64,000 nt of DNA from Bradyrhizobium sp. Gha (GCF_900113735.1 NZ_FOQM01000031.1:28482-92481), one strand, 5' to 3'. Positions 27,030 to 36,869 are shown, numbered from the stretch's first letter. The notes: a model not told the origin generated them from the letters alone. Translations and numbers: made by a program.

Positions 27030-28055
27030 ATGGAATACCGACGCTTGGGCCGATCCGGGCTCGTGGTACCCGCTTTGAGCCTTGGCACGGGCACGTTCGG
27101 CGGCGTCGGCCGTCTCGCGGCATGGGGGACGACCGACGCCACGGAAGCGCGACGCCTGCTGGACATCTGCCTCGAAGCCGGCGTGTCGATGTTCGACACA
27201 GCCGACGTCTATTCGCTCGGTGAATCCGAACGCGTCCTCGGCGAAGCCATCAAGGGCCGCCGCGACAAGGTGCTGGTCTCGACCAAGGCCACCTTCCGTT
27301 TCGGCGATGGCCCCAATGACATCGGCTCGTCGCGGCAGCATCTGCTTGCCGCCATCGACAGCTCGCTGAGCCGGCTCGGCACCGACTATGTCGACCTGTT
27401 CCAACTCCACGGCTTCGACGCTCTCACCCCGCCGGAAGAGGTTCTCAGCACCCTCGATGTGCTCGTGCGTGCCGGCAAGATCCGATACGTCGGCGTCTCG
27501 AATTTTTCGGGCTGGCACTTGATGAAGTCGCTCGGCGTTGCCGACAGGCACGGCTTCCCGCGTTATGTCGCCAACCAGACCTATTATTCGCTGGTCGGGC
27601 GCGACTATGAGTGGGAGCTGATGCCGCTTGGTCTCGACCAGGGACTCGGCGCCGTGGTCTGGTCGCCGCTCGGATGGGGCCGCCTGACCGGAAAGATCCG
27701 CCGCGGCCAGCCAAAGCCTGAAGTGAGCCGTCTGCCGCAGACTGCCGATTTCGGGCCGCCCGTGCCCGACGAGCAGGTCTATCGCGTCGTCGATGCAATC
27801 GACGAGGTCGCCAAGGAGACCGGCAAGACCGTGGCGCAAATTGCACTGAACTGGCTGCTGCAGCGTCCGACCGTTTCGACGCTGATCATCGGCGCGCGCA
27901 ACGAAGCGCAGCTGTGCGAAAATCTCGGCGCGATCGGCTGGTCTTTGACGAAGGACCAGATCGACAAGCTCGACGCGGCGAGCAAGGTGACGCTGCCCTA
28001 TCCGTATTGGCACCAGCGCGGGACCTTCTCCGACCGCAATCCGCCGCCGGTGTAG
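27030..28055 (+). CDS. Aldo/keto reductase
   Basis: A 341-residue NADPH-dependent aldo/keto reductase of the YajO/PdxI-like (AKR11-13) branch. The catalytic tetrad is visible: Asp56 and Tyr61 (FDTADVYSLGESE), Lys86 (VLVSTKATF) and His in LFQLHGFD. The fold signature VSNFSGWHL and the C-terminal STLIIGARNEAQLCENL for cofactor phosphate binding are present. The length is normal. Substrate is unknown. It starts with a recognisable family N-terminus, MEYRRLGRSGL. A second, unrelated-branch aldo/keto reductase lies at 45718. Confidence 0.93.
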   Translation: MEYRRLGRSGLVVPALSLGTGTFGGVGRLAAWGTTDATEARRLLDICLEAGVSMFDTADVYSLGESERVLGEAIKGRRDKVLVSTKATFRFGDGPNDIGSSRQHLLAAIDSSLSRLGTDYVDLFQLHGFDALTPPEEVLSTLDVLVRAGKIRYVGVSNFSGWHLMKSLGVADRHGFPRYVANQTYYSLVGRDYEWELMPLGLDQGLGAVVWSPLGWGRLTGKIRRGQPKPEVSRLPQTADFGPPVPDEQVYRVVDAIDEVAKETGKTVAQIALNWLLQRPTVSTLIIGARNEAQLCENLGAIGWSLTKDQIDKLDAASKVTLPYPYWHQRGTFSDRNPPPV

Positions 28056-28216
28056 CCTCGCGTTGGTGAGCTGCGAAGGTCGCACTGATCCATGCCCACA
28101 GCGCCGGGAGGCCTGCTTCCGGCACAGGAACCGCTCGTGTCCTGCCGGGTTGCGATGAGCAGCGCAATTTCCTAATCGAGGGGACGCTCACGGCTCGGAT
28201 CAAGCACGCCTCCACC

Positions 28217-29638
28217 ATGTCGTCCATCCCGATCGAGCATGCCGACGGCCTGCCGCAACCACAGCGCAATCAGGCGATCCTGACCATTGCGCTCGGCATC
28301 CTCATGGCCGTGGTCGACAGCGCCATCGCCAATGTCGCCCTGCCGACGATCGCAATCGACCTGAATGCGAGCCCGGCCTTCTCGATCTGGATCGTCAACG
28401 GCTATCAGCTTGCGATCACGATCTCGCTGTTGCCACTGGCTTCACTCGGCGAGATCGTGGGCTATCGCCGCGTCTACCTTGTCGGGCTTGTGTTGTTCAC
28501 GCTGGCATCGGCCCTCTGCGCGCTGGCGCATACGCTGCCACTGCTGACGATCGCGCGCATCATCCAGGGGTTCGGCGCGGCCGGAATCATGAGCGTCAAC
28601 TCGGCGCTGGTGCGCTTCACCTATCCGCGCAGCCTGCTTGGGCGCGGCATCGGGCTCAACGCGCTGGTCGTCGCCTTTTCCGCGGCCGTCGGCCCGACAC
28701 TCGCCGCCGGCATCCTCGCGGTCGGAAGCTGGCCCTGGCTGTTTGCCATCAACGTCCCGCTCGGCGCGGTCACGCTCGTGGTGGGCCTGCGCAGCCTGCC
28801 GCATACGAGGCCGGCGAGCCATTCCTTCGACTGGCAGAGCGCGGGACTCTCGGCGATCACCTTCGGCGTCGGCATCGCCGCGATCGACAGCGTCGGTCAC
28901 GGCGAGGCGACGATGACCTGCCTCGTCCAATTCGCCATCGCGATCATCGCCGGCGCGTTGCTGATCTATCGCGAAACGCACATGAAGTCGCCGCTGCTGC
29001 CGGTCGACCTGTTGCGCATCCCGGTGTTCGGGCTCTCGATTGCGACCTCGATCGCCTCGTTTTGCGGGCAAATGCTGGCATTCGTCGCGATCCCCTTCTA
29101 CCTCCAGAGCCGCTTCGGTTATTCGGCCGTGCATATGGGCCTGCTGATCACGCCGTGGCCGATCGCGGTGGCATTCGCAGCCCCTCTGGCCGGTCGGCTG
29201 GTCGAGCATTATCCGGCGGGCCTGCTCGGCGGCATCGGGCTCACGCTGTTCGCCGGTGGCCTTGCCGGGCTCGCTATCCTGCCTGTGAACCCGACGCCGC
29301 TTGACGTGGTCTGGCGGATGGCGCTGGCGGGCTTCGGCTTCGGCCTGTTCCAGACGCCAAACAACCGCACCATGATCGCCGCCGCGCCGCGCGAGCGCTC
29401 CGGCGGCGCCAGCGGCATGCTTGGCACAGCCCGTCTCCTTGGCCAGACCACGGGAGCTGCGCTGGTGGCCTTGTTCCTCGGCCGCTATCCGGTCGAGGGA
29501 ACCCGGATTGCTCTGCTGACCGGTGTGGGATTTGCCCTCTGCGGCGCGATGCTGAGCATGCTGCGGCTCTCGCCAGCGGGGGCGCGCGGCGCCGAACAGG
29601 TTCGCGTTCAGGACGACCAGCGCTTGAGGGGCGAGTAG
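28217..29638 (+). CDS. DHA2-family MFS efflux transporter
   Basis: A 473-residue drug:proton antiporter-like transporter of the 14-helix DHA2 (EmrB/QacA) family. The first helix contains the motif VVDSAIANVALPTIAIDL, close to the D-x-T-I-V-N-V-A-L-P signature, and GEIVGYRRVYLVGL follows as motif A. RIIQGFGAAGIMSVNSAL gives the helix-4 motif. The substrate is unknown. It starts 161 bases after the aldo/keto reductase, but is probably transcribed separately. A strong hairpin terminator follows at 29667, shared with the convergent clpA. Confidence 0.92.
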   Translation: MSSIPIEHADGLPQPQRNQAILTIALGILMAVVDSAIANVALPTIAIDLNASPAFSIWIVNGYQLAITISLLPLASLGEIVGYRRVYLVGLVLFTLASALCALAHTLPLLTIARIIQGFGAAGIMSVNSALVRFTYPRSLLGRGIGLNALVVAFSAAVGPTLAAGILAVGSWPWLFAINVPLGAVTLVVGLRSLPHTRPASHSFDWQSAGLSAITFGVGIAAIDSVGHGEATMTCLVQFAIAIIAGALLIYRETHMKSPLLPVDLLRIPVFGLSIATSIASFCGQMLAFVAIPFYLQSRFGYSAVHMGLLITPWPIAVAFAAPLAGRLVEHYPAGLLGGIGLTLFAGGLAGLAILPVNPTPLDVVWRMALAGFGFGLFQTPNNRTMIAAAPRERSGGASGMLGTARLLGQTTGAALVALFLGRYPVEGTRIALLTGVGFALCGAMLSMLRLSPAGARGAEQVRVQDDQRLRGE

Positions 29639-29666
29639 CGCCCGACGATCGTGATACGGGCAAACA

Positions 29667-29695
29667 AAAGGCCGGCTCTTCAGCCGGCCTTTCGG
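29667..29695. terminator. Bidirectional terminator between the MFS gene and clpA
   Basis: A perfect 11-bp stem, AAAGGCCGGCT / AGCCGGCCTTT with loop CTTC (29667-29692), carries T-runs on one end and A-runs on the other. It can stop transcription from both convergent genes. Confidence 0.9.
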
Positions 29696-29711
29696 TTTAT
29701 GACGCTTGTAA

Positions 29712-32123
29712 TCAAGCCTTGACCAGCGGCCCCTTCGAGGTCGGCCCCTTGGAGCCGCCGGGGCCGCCCGGCTTGTTGGGCTTGCCCGGTGGGCGCTTGC
29801 GGGCGCCGGGCAGCTTCTCCTGCTTCGGCGTAACCGGGCCCTCGACGAACTCGAAGCCGATCTTCTCCTTGGTCTCGTCGGCCTCGTCCTTGACCAGAAC
29901 GACGCGGACGTGACCACCGCCCTTGAGCTTGCCGAACAGCACCTCGTCAGCCAGCGGCTTCTTGATGTGCTCCTGGATCACCCGGGCCATCGGACGCGCG
30001 CCCATCTGCTCGTCATAGCCATGCTGGATCAACCAGGTCTTGGCCGGCTCGGAGAGTTCGATCGTGACGTCGCGGTCGCCGAGTTGCGCCTCGAGCTGAA
30101 GCACGAACTTCTCGACCACGGTGCCGATCACCTCGACACTCAGATGGCCGAACGAGACGATGGCATCGAGGCGGTTGCGGAATTCCGGCGCGAACTGCCG
30201 GTTGATCGCCTCGTGATCGTCGCCTTCCCGCTTCGAGCGCGTGAAGCCGAACGCCTGCTTGGCGAGATCCGAAGCTCCCGCGTTCGTGGTCATGATCAGG
30301 ATCACGTTACGGAAGTTGACCTGCTTGCCGTTGTGGTCGGTGAGCCGGCCGTGGTCCATGATCTGGAGCAGCACGTTATAGAGATCGGGATGCGCTTTCT
30401 CGATTTCGTCGAGCAGGACCACGCAATGCGGATGCTGGTCGACGCCGTCGGTCAACAGGCCGCCCTGGTCGAAGCCGACATAGCCGGGAGGTGCGCCGAT
30501 CAGGCGCGACACGGTGTGGCGCTCCATGTACTCGGACATGTCGAAGCGCAGGAGCTCGACGCCCAGCGTCGCCGCCAGCTGCTTCGCAACCTCAGTCTTG
30601 CCGACGCCGGTCGGACCCGAGAACAGGTAGCAGCCGATCGGCTTCTCCGGTTCGCGCAGGCCCGCCCGGGCGAGCTTGATCGAAGCGGCGAGCGACTCGA
30701 TCGCCTTGTCCTGGCCGAACACGGTGCGCTTCAGGGTCTGCTCGAGATGCTTGAGCACCTCGGCATCGTCCTTCGACACGCTCTTCGGCGGGATCCGCGC
30801 CATCGAAGCAATCGTGGTTTCGATCTCCTTGATGCCGATCGTCTTCTTGCGTTTGTTCTCGGCAACCAGCATCTGCGCCGCACCGGACTCGTCGATCACG
30901 TCGATCGCCTTGTCGGGCAGCTTGCGGTCGTGGATGTAGCGCGAAGACAGCTGCACCGCCGCCTCGATCGCCTCATTGGTGTACTTCAGCCGGTGGTAGT
31001 CCTCGAAATAAGGCTTGAGGCCCTTGAGGATCGCGATCGCGTCCTCGACGGTCGGCTCGTTGATGTCGATCTTCTGGAAGCGCCGCACCAGCGCGCGGTC
31101 CTTCTCGAAGTGCTGGCGATATTCCTTGTAGGTCGTCGAGCCCATGCAGCGGATCGTGCCCGAGGCGAGCGCGGGCTTGAGCAGGTTCGACGCATCCATC
31201 GCACCACCCGACGTCGCGCCCGCACCGATCACGGTGTGGATCTCGTCGATGAACAGGATGGCGTTGGGATGGGCCTCGAGTTCCTTCAGCACCTGCTTGA
31301 GACGCTCCTCGAAGTCGCCGCGATAGCGCGTACCCGCGAGCAGCGTGCCCATGTCGAGCGAGAACACGGTCGCAGCCGCCAGAACCTCCGGCACCTCGCT
31401 GTCGACGATGCGCTTGGCCAGGCCCTCCGCGATCGCGGTCTTGCCAACGCCGGCCTCGCCCACGAACAACGGATTGTTCTTTTGGCGGCGGCACAGCACC
31501 TGGATCGCGCGGTTGATTTCGGAATTGCGTCCGATCACCGGATCGATCTTGCCGTCACGCGCCTTCTTGTTGAGGTTGACGCAATAGGTCTCGAGCGCCT
31601 CGCCCTTCTTCTTGGCGTCCTCGCTGCCCTTGGTCTCGGTCTCCTCGTCGACGCCGCGAACGGGCCGCGCTTCGGAGACGCCCGGCCGCTTGGCAATGCC
31701 GTGGCTGATGTAGTTGACGGCGTCATACCGCGTCATGTCCTGCTCCTGCAGGAAGTAGGCGGCATGGCTCTCGCGCTCGGCGAAGATCGCGATCAGCACG
31801 TTCGCACCGGTCACCTCTTCGCGACCGGAAGACTGCACATGGATCACCGCACGCTGGATCACGCGCTGGAAACCGGCGGTCGGCTTGGCGTCATCGGCGC
31901 CATCCGTCACCAGATTTTCGAATTCGGTTTCAAGATAATTGACGAGGCTCGTTCGCAGCTTGTCGAGATCGACGCTGCAGGCACGCATGACAGCAGCCGC
32001 ATCGGAGTCGTCGATCAGGGACAGCAGCAGATGCTCAAGCGTCGCATATTGGTGATGACGCTCATTGGCGATCGCCAGTGCACGATGCAGGGATTGTTCA
32101 AGGCTTTGGGAAAAAGTCGGCAT
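29712..32123 (-). CDS. clpA: ATP-dependent Clp protease ATP-binding subunit ClpA
   Basis: An 803-residue AAA+ unfoldase that feeds proteins to ClpP. The N-domain (SLEQSLHRALAIANERHH) is followed by the first AAA domain with Walker A GEAGVGKT near residue 222 and Walker B LFIDEIHTVIGAG. The second domain has GPTGVGKT and VVLLDEIEKAHPDL. The C-terminus ends in a Gly/Pro/Lys-rich tail from about residue 770, longer than in E. coli. The ClpP-binding loop (an IGF/IGL-like tripeptide) could not be fixed by eye. It is 292 bases downstream of clpS, on the same strand. Confidence 0.97.
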   Translation of the reverse strand: MPTFSQSLEQSLHRALAIANERHHQYATLEHLLLSLIDDSDAAAVMRACSVDLDKLRTSLVNYLETEFENLVTDGADDAKPTAGFQRVIQRAVIHVQSSGREEVTGANVLIAIFAERESHAAYFLQEQDMTRYDAVNYISHGIAKRPGVSEARPVRGVDEETETKGSEDAKKKGEALETYCVNLNKKARDGKIDPVIGRNSEINRAIQVLCRRQKNNPLFVGEAGVGKTAIAEGLAKRIVDSEVPEVLAAATVFSLDMGTLLAGTRYRGDFEERLKQVLKELEAHPNAILFIDEIHTVIGAGATSGGAMDASNLLKPALASGTIRCMGSTTYKEYRQHFEKDRALVRRFQKIDINEPTVEDAIAILKGLKPYFEDYHRLKYTNEAIEAAVQLSSRYIHDRKLPDKAIDVIDESGAAQMLVAENKRKKTIGIKEIETTIASMARIPPKSVSKDDAEVLKHLEQTLKRTVFGQDKAIESLAASIKLARAGLREPEKPIGCYLFSGPTGVGKTEVAKQLAATLGVELLRFDMSEYMERHTVSRLIGAPPGYVGFDQGGLLTDGVDQHPHCVVLLDEIEKAHPDLYNVLLQIMDHGRLTDHNGKQVNFRNVILIMTTNAGASDLAKQAFGFTRSKREGDDHEAINRQFAPEFRNRLDAIVSFGHLSVEVIGTVVEKFVLQLEAQLGDRDVTIELSEPAKTWLIQHGYDEQMGARPMARVIQEHIKKPLADEVLFGKLKGGGHVRVVLVKDEADETKEKIGFEFVEGPVTPKQEKLPGARKRPPGKPNKPGGPGGSKGPTSKGPLVKA

Positions 32124-32415
32124 TAGCGTCCTCTATGGCCCCCACCATCATGATCGCCATCGCCGGGTCAGGCAACAACAACCTTTGTCACATATAGTTA
32201 TACAAGGCCGCGGCAAAAGACCGGTTCCGCGACTCGATGAGCATTGCGCGCCCACCGCATTCTCGATGCAAAACCCGTTCCGATTTGGGCAAAACTACCC
32301 ATTTGGGCAGGATTGGCGGCGGCGCTGACGTCTGCGGATCACGCAGCGGCATGCGCTGACGTCACACAGCGCGCGAACAGCACCGATCTCACGAACTCCG
32401 AAGTCGGACCCGGAG

Positions 32416-32748
32416 TTACTTCTTTTCCATCACGCATTGCAGCGGGTGCTGGTGCTTGCGGGCGAAATCCATCACCTGCGTCACCTTCGTCTCGGCAATC
32501 TCGTAGGTGAATACGCCGCACTCGCCGATACCGTGATGGTGGACATGCAGCATGATCTTGGTCGCAGCCTCGGCGTCCTTCTGGAAAAACTTCTCCAGCA
32601 CGTGGACGACGAACTCCATCGGCGTGTAGTCGTCGTTGAGGATCAGCACACGATAGAGGTTGGGCCGCTTGGTTTTGGGTTTGACCTTGGTGATGACGGA
32701 CGTGTTCGGACCCGCCGGGCCACCCGAACGGTTCTCGTCGTTGCTCAT
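32416..32748 (-). CDS. clpS: ATP-dependent Clp protease adaptor ClpS
   Basis: A 110-residue N-recognin that delivers proteins with destabilising N-terminal residues to ClpA. The family core is clear: RVLILNDDYTPMEFVVHVLE with the Asn-Asp pair of the hydrophobic pocket, then LHVHHHGIGECGVFTYEIAETKV. The N-terminal 35 residues are disordered and Lys/Pro-rich, as needed to modulate ClpA. ATG 32748 (MSNDENRSGG) is the likely start; the frame extends to 32808. It is the upstream gene of the clpS-clpA pair. Confidence 0.96.
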   Translation of the reverse strand: MSNDENRSGGPAGPNTSVITKVKPKTKRPNLYRVLILNDDYTPMEFVVHVLEKFFQKDAEAATKIMLHVHHHGIGECGVFTYEIAETKVTQVMDFARKHQHPLQCVMEKK

Positions 32749-33250
32749 CCGGAGAGCGTGGGCGGCAGTCGCCGCGGACAGGTCAAATCTGGAAGTCAGT
32801 TGCGGCATGGCTCAGGCGTTCAATTCCCCACGGAAGCGTAGAAGCTAGGCCCCGCCGTTTCGGAGCTCGGGACGGGCGCGCCAGCTTGTTGGATCGCCGC
32901 TTCCAACCGGTCCGGTCAGGCCCGGATCAATTGTGGGGAATATGGGCCTGCCCTCGGCTCCCTGCAAGCGTGCAACCATCCCGCCGATATGGCCAAGGCA
33001 ACCCGATTCCCGCTCCAACGATCCTATCGAAGGTTAGTCAATCCGAACCGATTTGACAAAAACTTCCGCCTTGGCCGTTTAGCAACCGATCAGGAACCTG
33101 CCGTCGGCGATTGCGCCGGACATCTCCGGGTTTCTACGGTCCCATTGAACCTTGTCGACTCAGTCCCAGGACACGCCTTTGTACGAACAAAGCTTGCATG
33201 GCGATTGGCCACCGACGGCTTTCGAGCACTGACGATATGGTCCCAGCAAA
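32749..33250. other. Intergenic stretch, no gene seen
   Basis: Around 500 bases between clpS and the phasin terminator. Open frames here lack ribosome-binding sites or any recognisable family. It must contain the clpS promoter. A lone TTGACA at 33052 faces the + strand but has no gene after it. Confidence 0.5.
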
Positions 33251-33278
33251 AAAAGCCCGGCTGTTCAGCCGGGCTTTT
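33251..33278 (-). terminator. Rho-independent terminator of the phasin gene
   Basis: A perfect 12-bp stem (AAAAGCCCGGCT / AGCCGGGCTTTT, loop GTTC) ends, on the - strand, in a run of seven T. It lies 20 bases after the phasin stop codon. Confidence 0.92.
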
Positions 33279-33298
33279 TGATTCCAGGACTTCAGAAA

Positions 33299-33637
33299 TT
33301 ACTGAGCGGCCGGGGTGAACTTCGACACGACCGTCTCGACCGGCTTGAACGCCTGCTTGGCGAGGTCGCTGTAGAGGCCGGCGATCTTCTGCGATTCCGC
33401 GACGAAGGTCTCGTAGGCGGAGCGGGCGAAATCGGTCTGCGCTTCCACCGCCTTGTCCAGCGACTTCACGCCGGACAGCTTCTCGACGAAGGACTTGGTG
33501 TCTTCGAATGACTTCTTGGTGTAGTCGCCATAAGCGCTGGCGATCGCCTGGAGGCCGTGCTGCACCGAGGTCGCGGAGGCGACGCACGTCTCGAAATGCT
33601 CTTTCCCGTAGTTCTGAAAGTCTTCAACCTTGAACAT
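33299..33637 (-). CDS. Phasin-family protein
   Basis: A 112-residue amphipathic helical protein of the phasin family, which coats polyhydroxybutyrate granules. The sequence MFKVEDFQNYGKEHFETCV, followed by TKKSFEDTKSFVEKLSGVKS and FARSAYETFVAESQKIAGLY, is typical of rhizobial phasins. It has no cleavable signal or membrane helix. ATG 33637 is supported by the family N-terminus. Two GTGC-N3-GCAC boxes at 33702 and 33731 lie just upstream, resembling PhaR-type operators, so the gene is probably repressed when no polyhydroxybutyrate is present (inference). Confidence 0.92.
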   Translation of the reverse strand: MFKVEDFQNYGKEHFETCVASATSVQHGLQAIASAYGDYTKKSFEDTKSFVEKLSGVKSLDKAVEAQTDFARSAYETFVAESQKIAGLYSDLAKQAFKPVETVVSKFTPAAQ

Positions 33638-33701
33638 CTTGGAATCCTTTTTCCCTGGCTCGCGTCGGGAAGCCCCGGCTCCCTGACTCTGCCCACAATT
33701 A

Positions 33702-33741
33702 GTGCAACGCACAAAAAAGTCAAGAATCTTGTGCGATGCAC
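33702..33741 (-). promoter_or_regulatory. Two GTGC-N3-GCAC operator-like boxes upstream of the phasin gene
   Basis: GTGCAACGCAC (33702-33712) and GTGCGATGCAC (33731-33741) are two copies of the same inverted-repeat motif, 29 bases centre to centre, 65-104 bases upstream of the phasin start. The TGC-rich symmetry resembles sites for PhaR, the polyhydroxybutyrate-responsive repressor of phasin genes. A third copy is at 38768. Confidence 0.6.
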
Positions 33742-34027
33742 AAAAACCGATCGAGTTTGCAGAAATCCCCGGGGTTTCCCGCAAGGGTTCTTTAAGCTTT
33801 TGGAAACCGCAGGCCCCTACCCTGATTCCCTGGACGTGTTCACCATCCGCAGACGGTCAAAGGCCGTTTGAGAACATCACCTTAGCCAGAACAGCGGCTC
33901 AGGCCCAAACGTCCCCCGCAGTGAGCACCAGCGGAGGGGCAGCCTAAGCAGGTAGTGATCCCGGGTCCGCAGGGCACAATTTCGCCTCACGAGCCGGTGA
34001 TCAAGTCACAAACGGGGACGGGGTTCC
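33742..34027. other. Intergenic stretch between divergent phasin and carboxypeptidase genes
   Basis: About 290 bases without a supported gene. It should hold the promoter of the downstream carboxypeptidase gene. No further motif recognised. Confidence 0.5.
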
Positions 34028-35824
34028 ATGCTTCGTAACAATTGGTCTTCTTCGCGCTTGGCGCGGGTTGGCATTTTCGGACTTCTCACGGTCACCACAG
34101 CCGTCATCTTCACGACCGACGCCGCGGACGCACGGCGCTACCGGCGTCACTCCGCGCATCACCGCGTGCATCGCGAGGCCTCCGAGAGCTACAGCCCGCA
34201 ATTCGCGTCGATCATCGTCGACGGCAATTCCGGCGCTGTGCTCCAGTCGACCAGCCCCGATGGCATTCGCCATCCGGCTTCGCTTACCAAGATCATGACG
34301 CTTTATCTGCTGTTCGAGCGTCTCGAGTCCGGCAAGATGAAGCTCGACACCGAGATGCCGGTGTCCCAGCACGCCGCCGACCAGGATCCGACCAAGCTGA
34401 ACCTGCGGGCCGGCCAGACGATCCGCGTCGAGGACGCGATCAAGGGCCTCATCACACGCTCGGCCAATGACGCTGCGGTTGTGATCGCCGAAGCGATCGC
34501 CGGTGACGAGGACGATTTCGCCGCGATGATGACGCGCAAGGCGCATGCGCTCGGCATGTCCAGGACGATCTACCGCAACGCCAACGGCCTTCCCAACGAC
34601 GAGCAGGTTACCACCGCGCGCGACCAGGCCACGCTCGGCCGCGCCATCCAGGAGCGCTTCCCGCGCTACTATCGCTATTTCTCGACTACTGCCTTCAACT
34701 TCCGCGGCCACACCATTACCGGCCACAATCACCTGCTCGGCAGCGTCGAAGGCGTCGACGGCATCAAGACCGGCTACACCCGCGCCTCCGGCTTCAATCT
34801 CGTGAGCTCGATTCACCGCGGCAATCGCTTCCTGATCGGCGTGGTACTTGGCGGACGCAGCGGCGGCTCGCGCGACGCCATCATGCGCAACTTGCTCGCG
34901 GAGAACCTCGACAAGGGCGCGACCACCCACACTGTTGCCGCGGTGACCGAGCGCAACAGCGCTGAGCCCGGCACCGACGTCGCGGATGCATCTGATTCCC
35001 CGGTCCGCCCTGCTCAACAGGTCCAGACCGCAGCTGCTCCTGCGCCCGTGGCGCCCGCGCCACGTTTTGCCTCGCGCCTGTCGACGCTTGCAGCTGCGAC
35101 CGCGGCAATGCCGCCGCCTCAGCCCAAGCCCGAGGCCAGGCCCATGGAGTCCAAGATCGAGCCCGCGCCGCTCACCAATGGCGTGATCGCGAGCCAGCCG
35201 CTCTCCGTGATCCCGGGTTCGTCCGAGCCGATGAAGCCGGTGCGGGTCAAGACGGTTCAAGTCAAGGCCGGCGCTGTGAAGGTTGCGTCCGCCGCGCCGG
35301 CGCAGGTCGCGCCACAAGTCACCAACACGATTTCGCCCCGCAACGATATCGCGGAGACATCCGGCGCCGTGGTCGCCAGGGCCGACACCATCAACAAGCC
35401 GGAGCCCACCCATGCCGAGCTGCCGCAGCAGCCGGCGGGCTTCGGCACCGGGAACGGTATCCTCGGCGTGCTGCCGGCGGCTACCACGGCGGCCGCCCCC
35501 GTCGCCAAGCTTGCCTCCGCCGATCCGGCACCGCAGCCGATCCAGACGGGCGCCACGACCAAGCCGGCCGTCACCCATAGCGGTTGGATCGTTCAGGTCG
35601 GTGCGCTCGAGAGCGAGAGCGAAGCCCAGCAGCGGATTGAAGCGGCCCGCAACTCGGCCCGCGGCCTGCTCAGCAAGGCTGATCCGTTCACCGAAACTGT
35701 CGTCGCCAGGGACAACCGCAAGCTCTACCGCGCCCGCTTCGCGGGGCTCGAACGCGACCAGGCCGAAGCGGTGTGCCGGGCGCTGAAGCACGCCGACATC
35801 TCCTGCATGACCTTGCGCAACTGA
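34028..35824 (+). CDS. D-alanyl-D-alanine carboxypeptidase with SPOR domain
   Basis: A 598-residue penicillin-binding protein 5-like enzyme that trims the terminal D-Ala of peptidoglycan pentapeptides. After a signal peptide and a basic linker, the three penicillin-binding motifs are present: SLTK (Ser85, Lys88), SAN near residue 145 and KTG near 246. A long Pro/Ala-rich linker (about 310-510) leads to a C-terminal SPOR domain beginning GWIVQVGALESESEAQQR, which would localise the enzyme to division septa. This domain order is typical of rhizobial DacA/DacF-like proteins. A strong terminator follows at 35845. Confidence 0.94.
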   Translation: MLRNNWSSSRLARVGIFGLLTVTTAVIFTTDAADARRYRRHSAHHRVHREASESYSPQFASIIVDGNSGAVLQSTSPDGIRHPASLTKIMTLYLLFERLESGKMKLDTEMPVSQHAADQDPTKLNLRAGQTIRVEDAIKGLITRSANDAAVVIAEAIAGDEDDFAAMMTRKAHALGMSRTIYRNANGLPNDEQVTTARDQATLGRAIQERFPRYYRYFSTTAFNFRGHTITGHNHLLGSVEGVDGIKTGYTRASGFNLVSSIHRGNRFLIGVVLGGRSGGSRDAIMRNLLAENLDKGATTHTVAAVTERNSAEPGTDVADASDSPVRPAQQVQTAAAPAPVAPAPRFASRLSTLAAATAAMPPPQPKPEARPMESKIEPAPLTNGVIASQPLSVIPGSSEPMKPVRVKTVQVKAGAVKVASAAPAQVAPQVTNTISPRNDIAETSGAVVARADTINKPEPTHAELPQQPAGFGTGNGILGVLPAATTAAAPVAKLASADPAPQPIQTGATTKPAVTHSGWIVQVGALESESEAQQRIEAARNSARGLLSKADPFTETVVARDNRKLYRARFAGLERDQAEAVCRALKHADISCMTLRN

Positions 35825-35844
35825 GCTCACTTGCCCTTCCAAGC

Positions 35845-35880
35845 AAAATGCCCGCGCCTTGCGCGGGCATTTTTGTTTTT
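35845..35880 (+). terminator. Rho-independent terminator of the carboxypeptidase gene
   Basis: A perfect 13-bp stem (AAAATGCCCGCGC / GCGCGGGCATTTT, loop CTT, 35845-35873) is followed by TTTTGTTTTT-type sequence. It lies 21 bases after the stop. Confidence 0.93.
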
Positions 35881-36047
35881 GGACGCGTTGGCGCTGGAAG
35901 CTGTTCCGCGACAACCTCTCGTCAAGAATTTACGGTTAAAACTTTGCTCAAGAGATCGACCACGCCGACAATGGCGGGCAGCGGGGCGACGGCAGACAGA
36001 GCAAGCAGAGCTCACGCGGTACGGGCGTTTGTGGCGTGGTGCCGGAG

Positions 36048-36773
36048 TTAGCCGTTATGCGTACGAAGCAGAGTATCCTTGGCCTCGTTTACCCGGGCAG
36101 CGAGGTACGTCGAGCCCCCCTGGTCGGGATGCAGTTTCTTCATGAGGGACTTGTGCGCTCGGCTGATGTCGTCGCGCCCCGCCCCCGGCTGCAGGCCAAG
36201 GATCTGATAGGCCTCCTCCGCCGTCATTTTGCCGCTCGCCGCCGTGCGGCGCTGCCCCCCTGCCGCGTCGCCTTGCGCGTTCTGACGCCAAGCGGGAAAC
36301 CTGCGGTCCAGATAGCTTTCAAGTAAGGCCACGCTCTCGGCGTCGAACGCCGGGACCATCGCCAGCAGGCTTGCGAGATCGAACTCGTCGAGATTACGTC
36401 CGGCGTGGGGCCCGGCGACGATCTGGCCCGCAAGCTGGCCGGAATCGTGATCGAGCCGCATATCCAGGAATTGTGAGCGCACGCGCGAACCCTGGCCGGA
36501 CGAGCGCGCCGCACCACCCCCGAACAGTCCACCAATATTGCCAAAGCCCGCATTCGCGAGCGGCGTCCAGCCCAGCAATCCAGCGCCGAATATTCCAAGC
36601 GGGATCGCGACCGCCAATTCGCCCCTCAAGCCTGTAAAGGCCGCCACGGCGAGCGCGACCACGCCTCCGCCGAACTTGATGGCACGCGCCAGCGCCGCCG
36701 GATTGGCCGATCGGAACATCTGGAGCAACAGATAGAGCGTGATAACGGCGACAACGCCGGCGATGAGAGTCAT
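36048..36773 (-). CDS. Membrane-anchored J-domain protein
   Basis: A 241-residue protein with an N-terminal hydrophobic helix (TLIAGVVAVITLYLLLQMF), further hydrophobic stretches near 33-75 and a C-terminal J domain from about residue 182. The J domain has EEAYQILGLQPGA and the essential HPD (LHPDQGGS), so it could stimulate a DnaK ATPase. The layout, membrane segments first and J domain last, resembles TIM14/PAM18-like and DjlA-type co-chaperones. The partner and client are unknown. It is separated from the upstream VWA gene by 96 bases on the same strand. Confidence 0.9.
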   Translation of the reverse strand: MTLIAGVVAVITLYLLLQMFRSANPAALARAIKFGGGVVALAVAAFTGLRGELAVAIPLGIFGAGLLGWTPLANAGFGNIGGLFGGGAARSSGQGSRVRSQFLDMRLDHDSGQLAGQIVAGPHAGRNLDEFDLASLLAMVPAFDAESVALLESYLDRRFPAWRQNAQGDAAGGQRRTAASGKMTAEEAYQILGLQPGAGRDDISRAHKSLMKKLHPDQGGSTYLAARVNEAKDTLLRTHNG

Positions 36774-36869
36774 GACGGGACTATAGTCGGCCTCTGGTCA
36801 AAAAGCATGGCGTCCTTCGAGCCCGCGATTGGCACGCGAAACGAGTGAGGCGCGGCCCGGCTTGACCTG

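Noticed and set aside
29910..32126. 738-codon open frame on the + strand antisense to clpA
   Set aside because: Mirror frame of clpA; it lacks a ribosome-binding site and any known domain.
32244..32510. 88-codon + strand frame between clpA and clpS
   Set aside because: Overlaps the clpS 3' end and has no ribosome-binding site.
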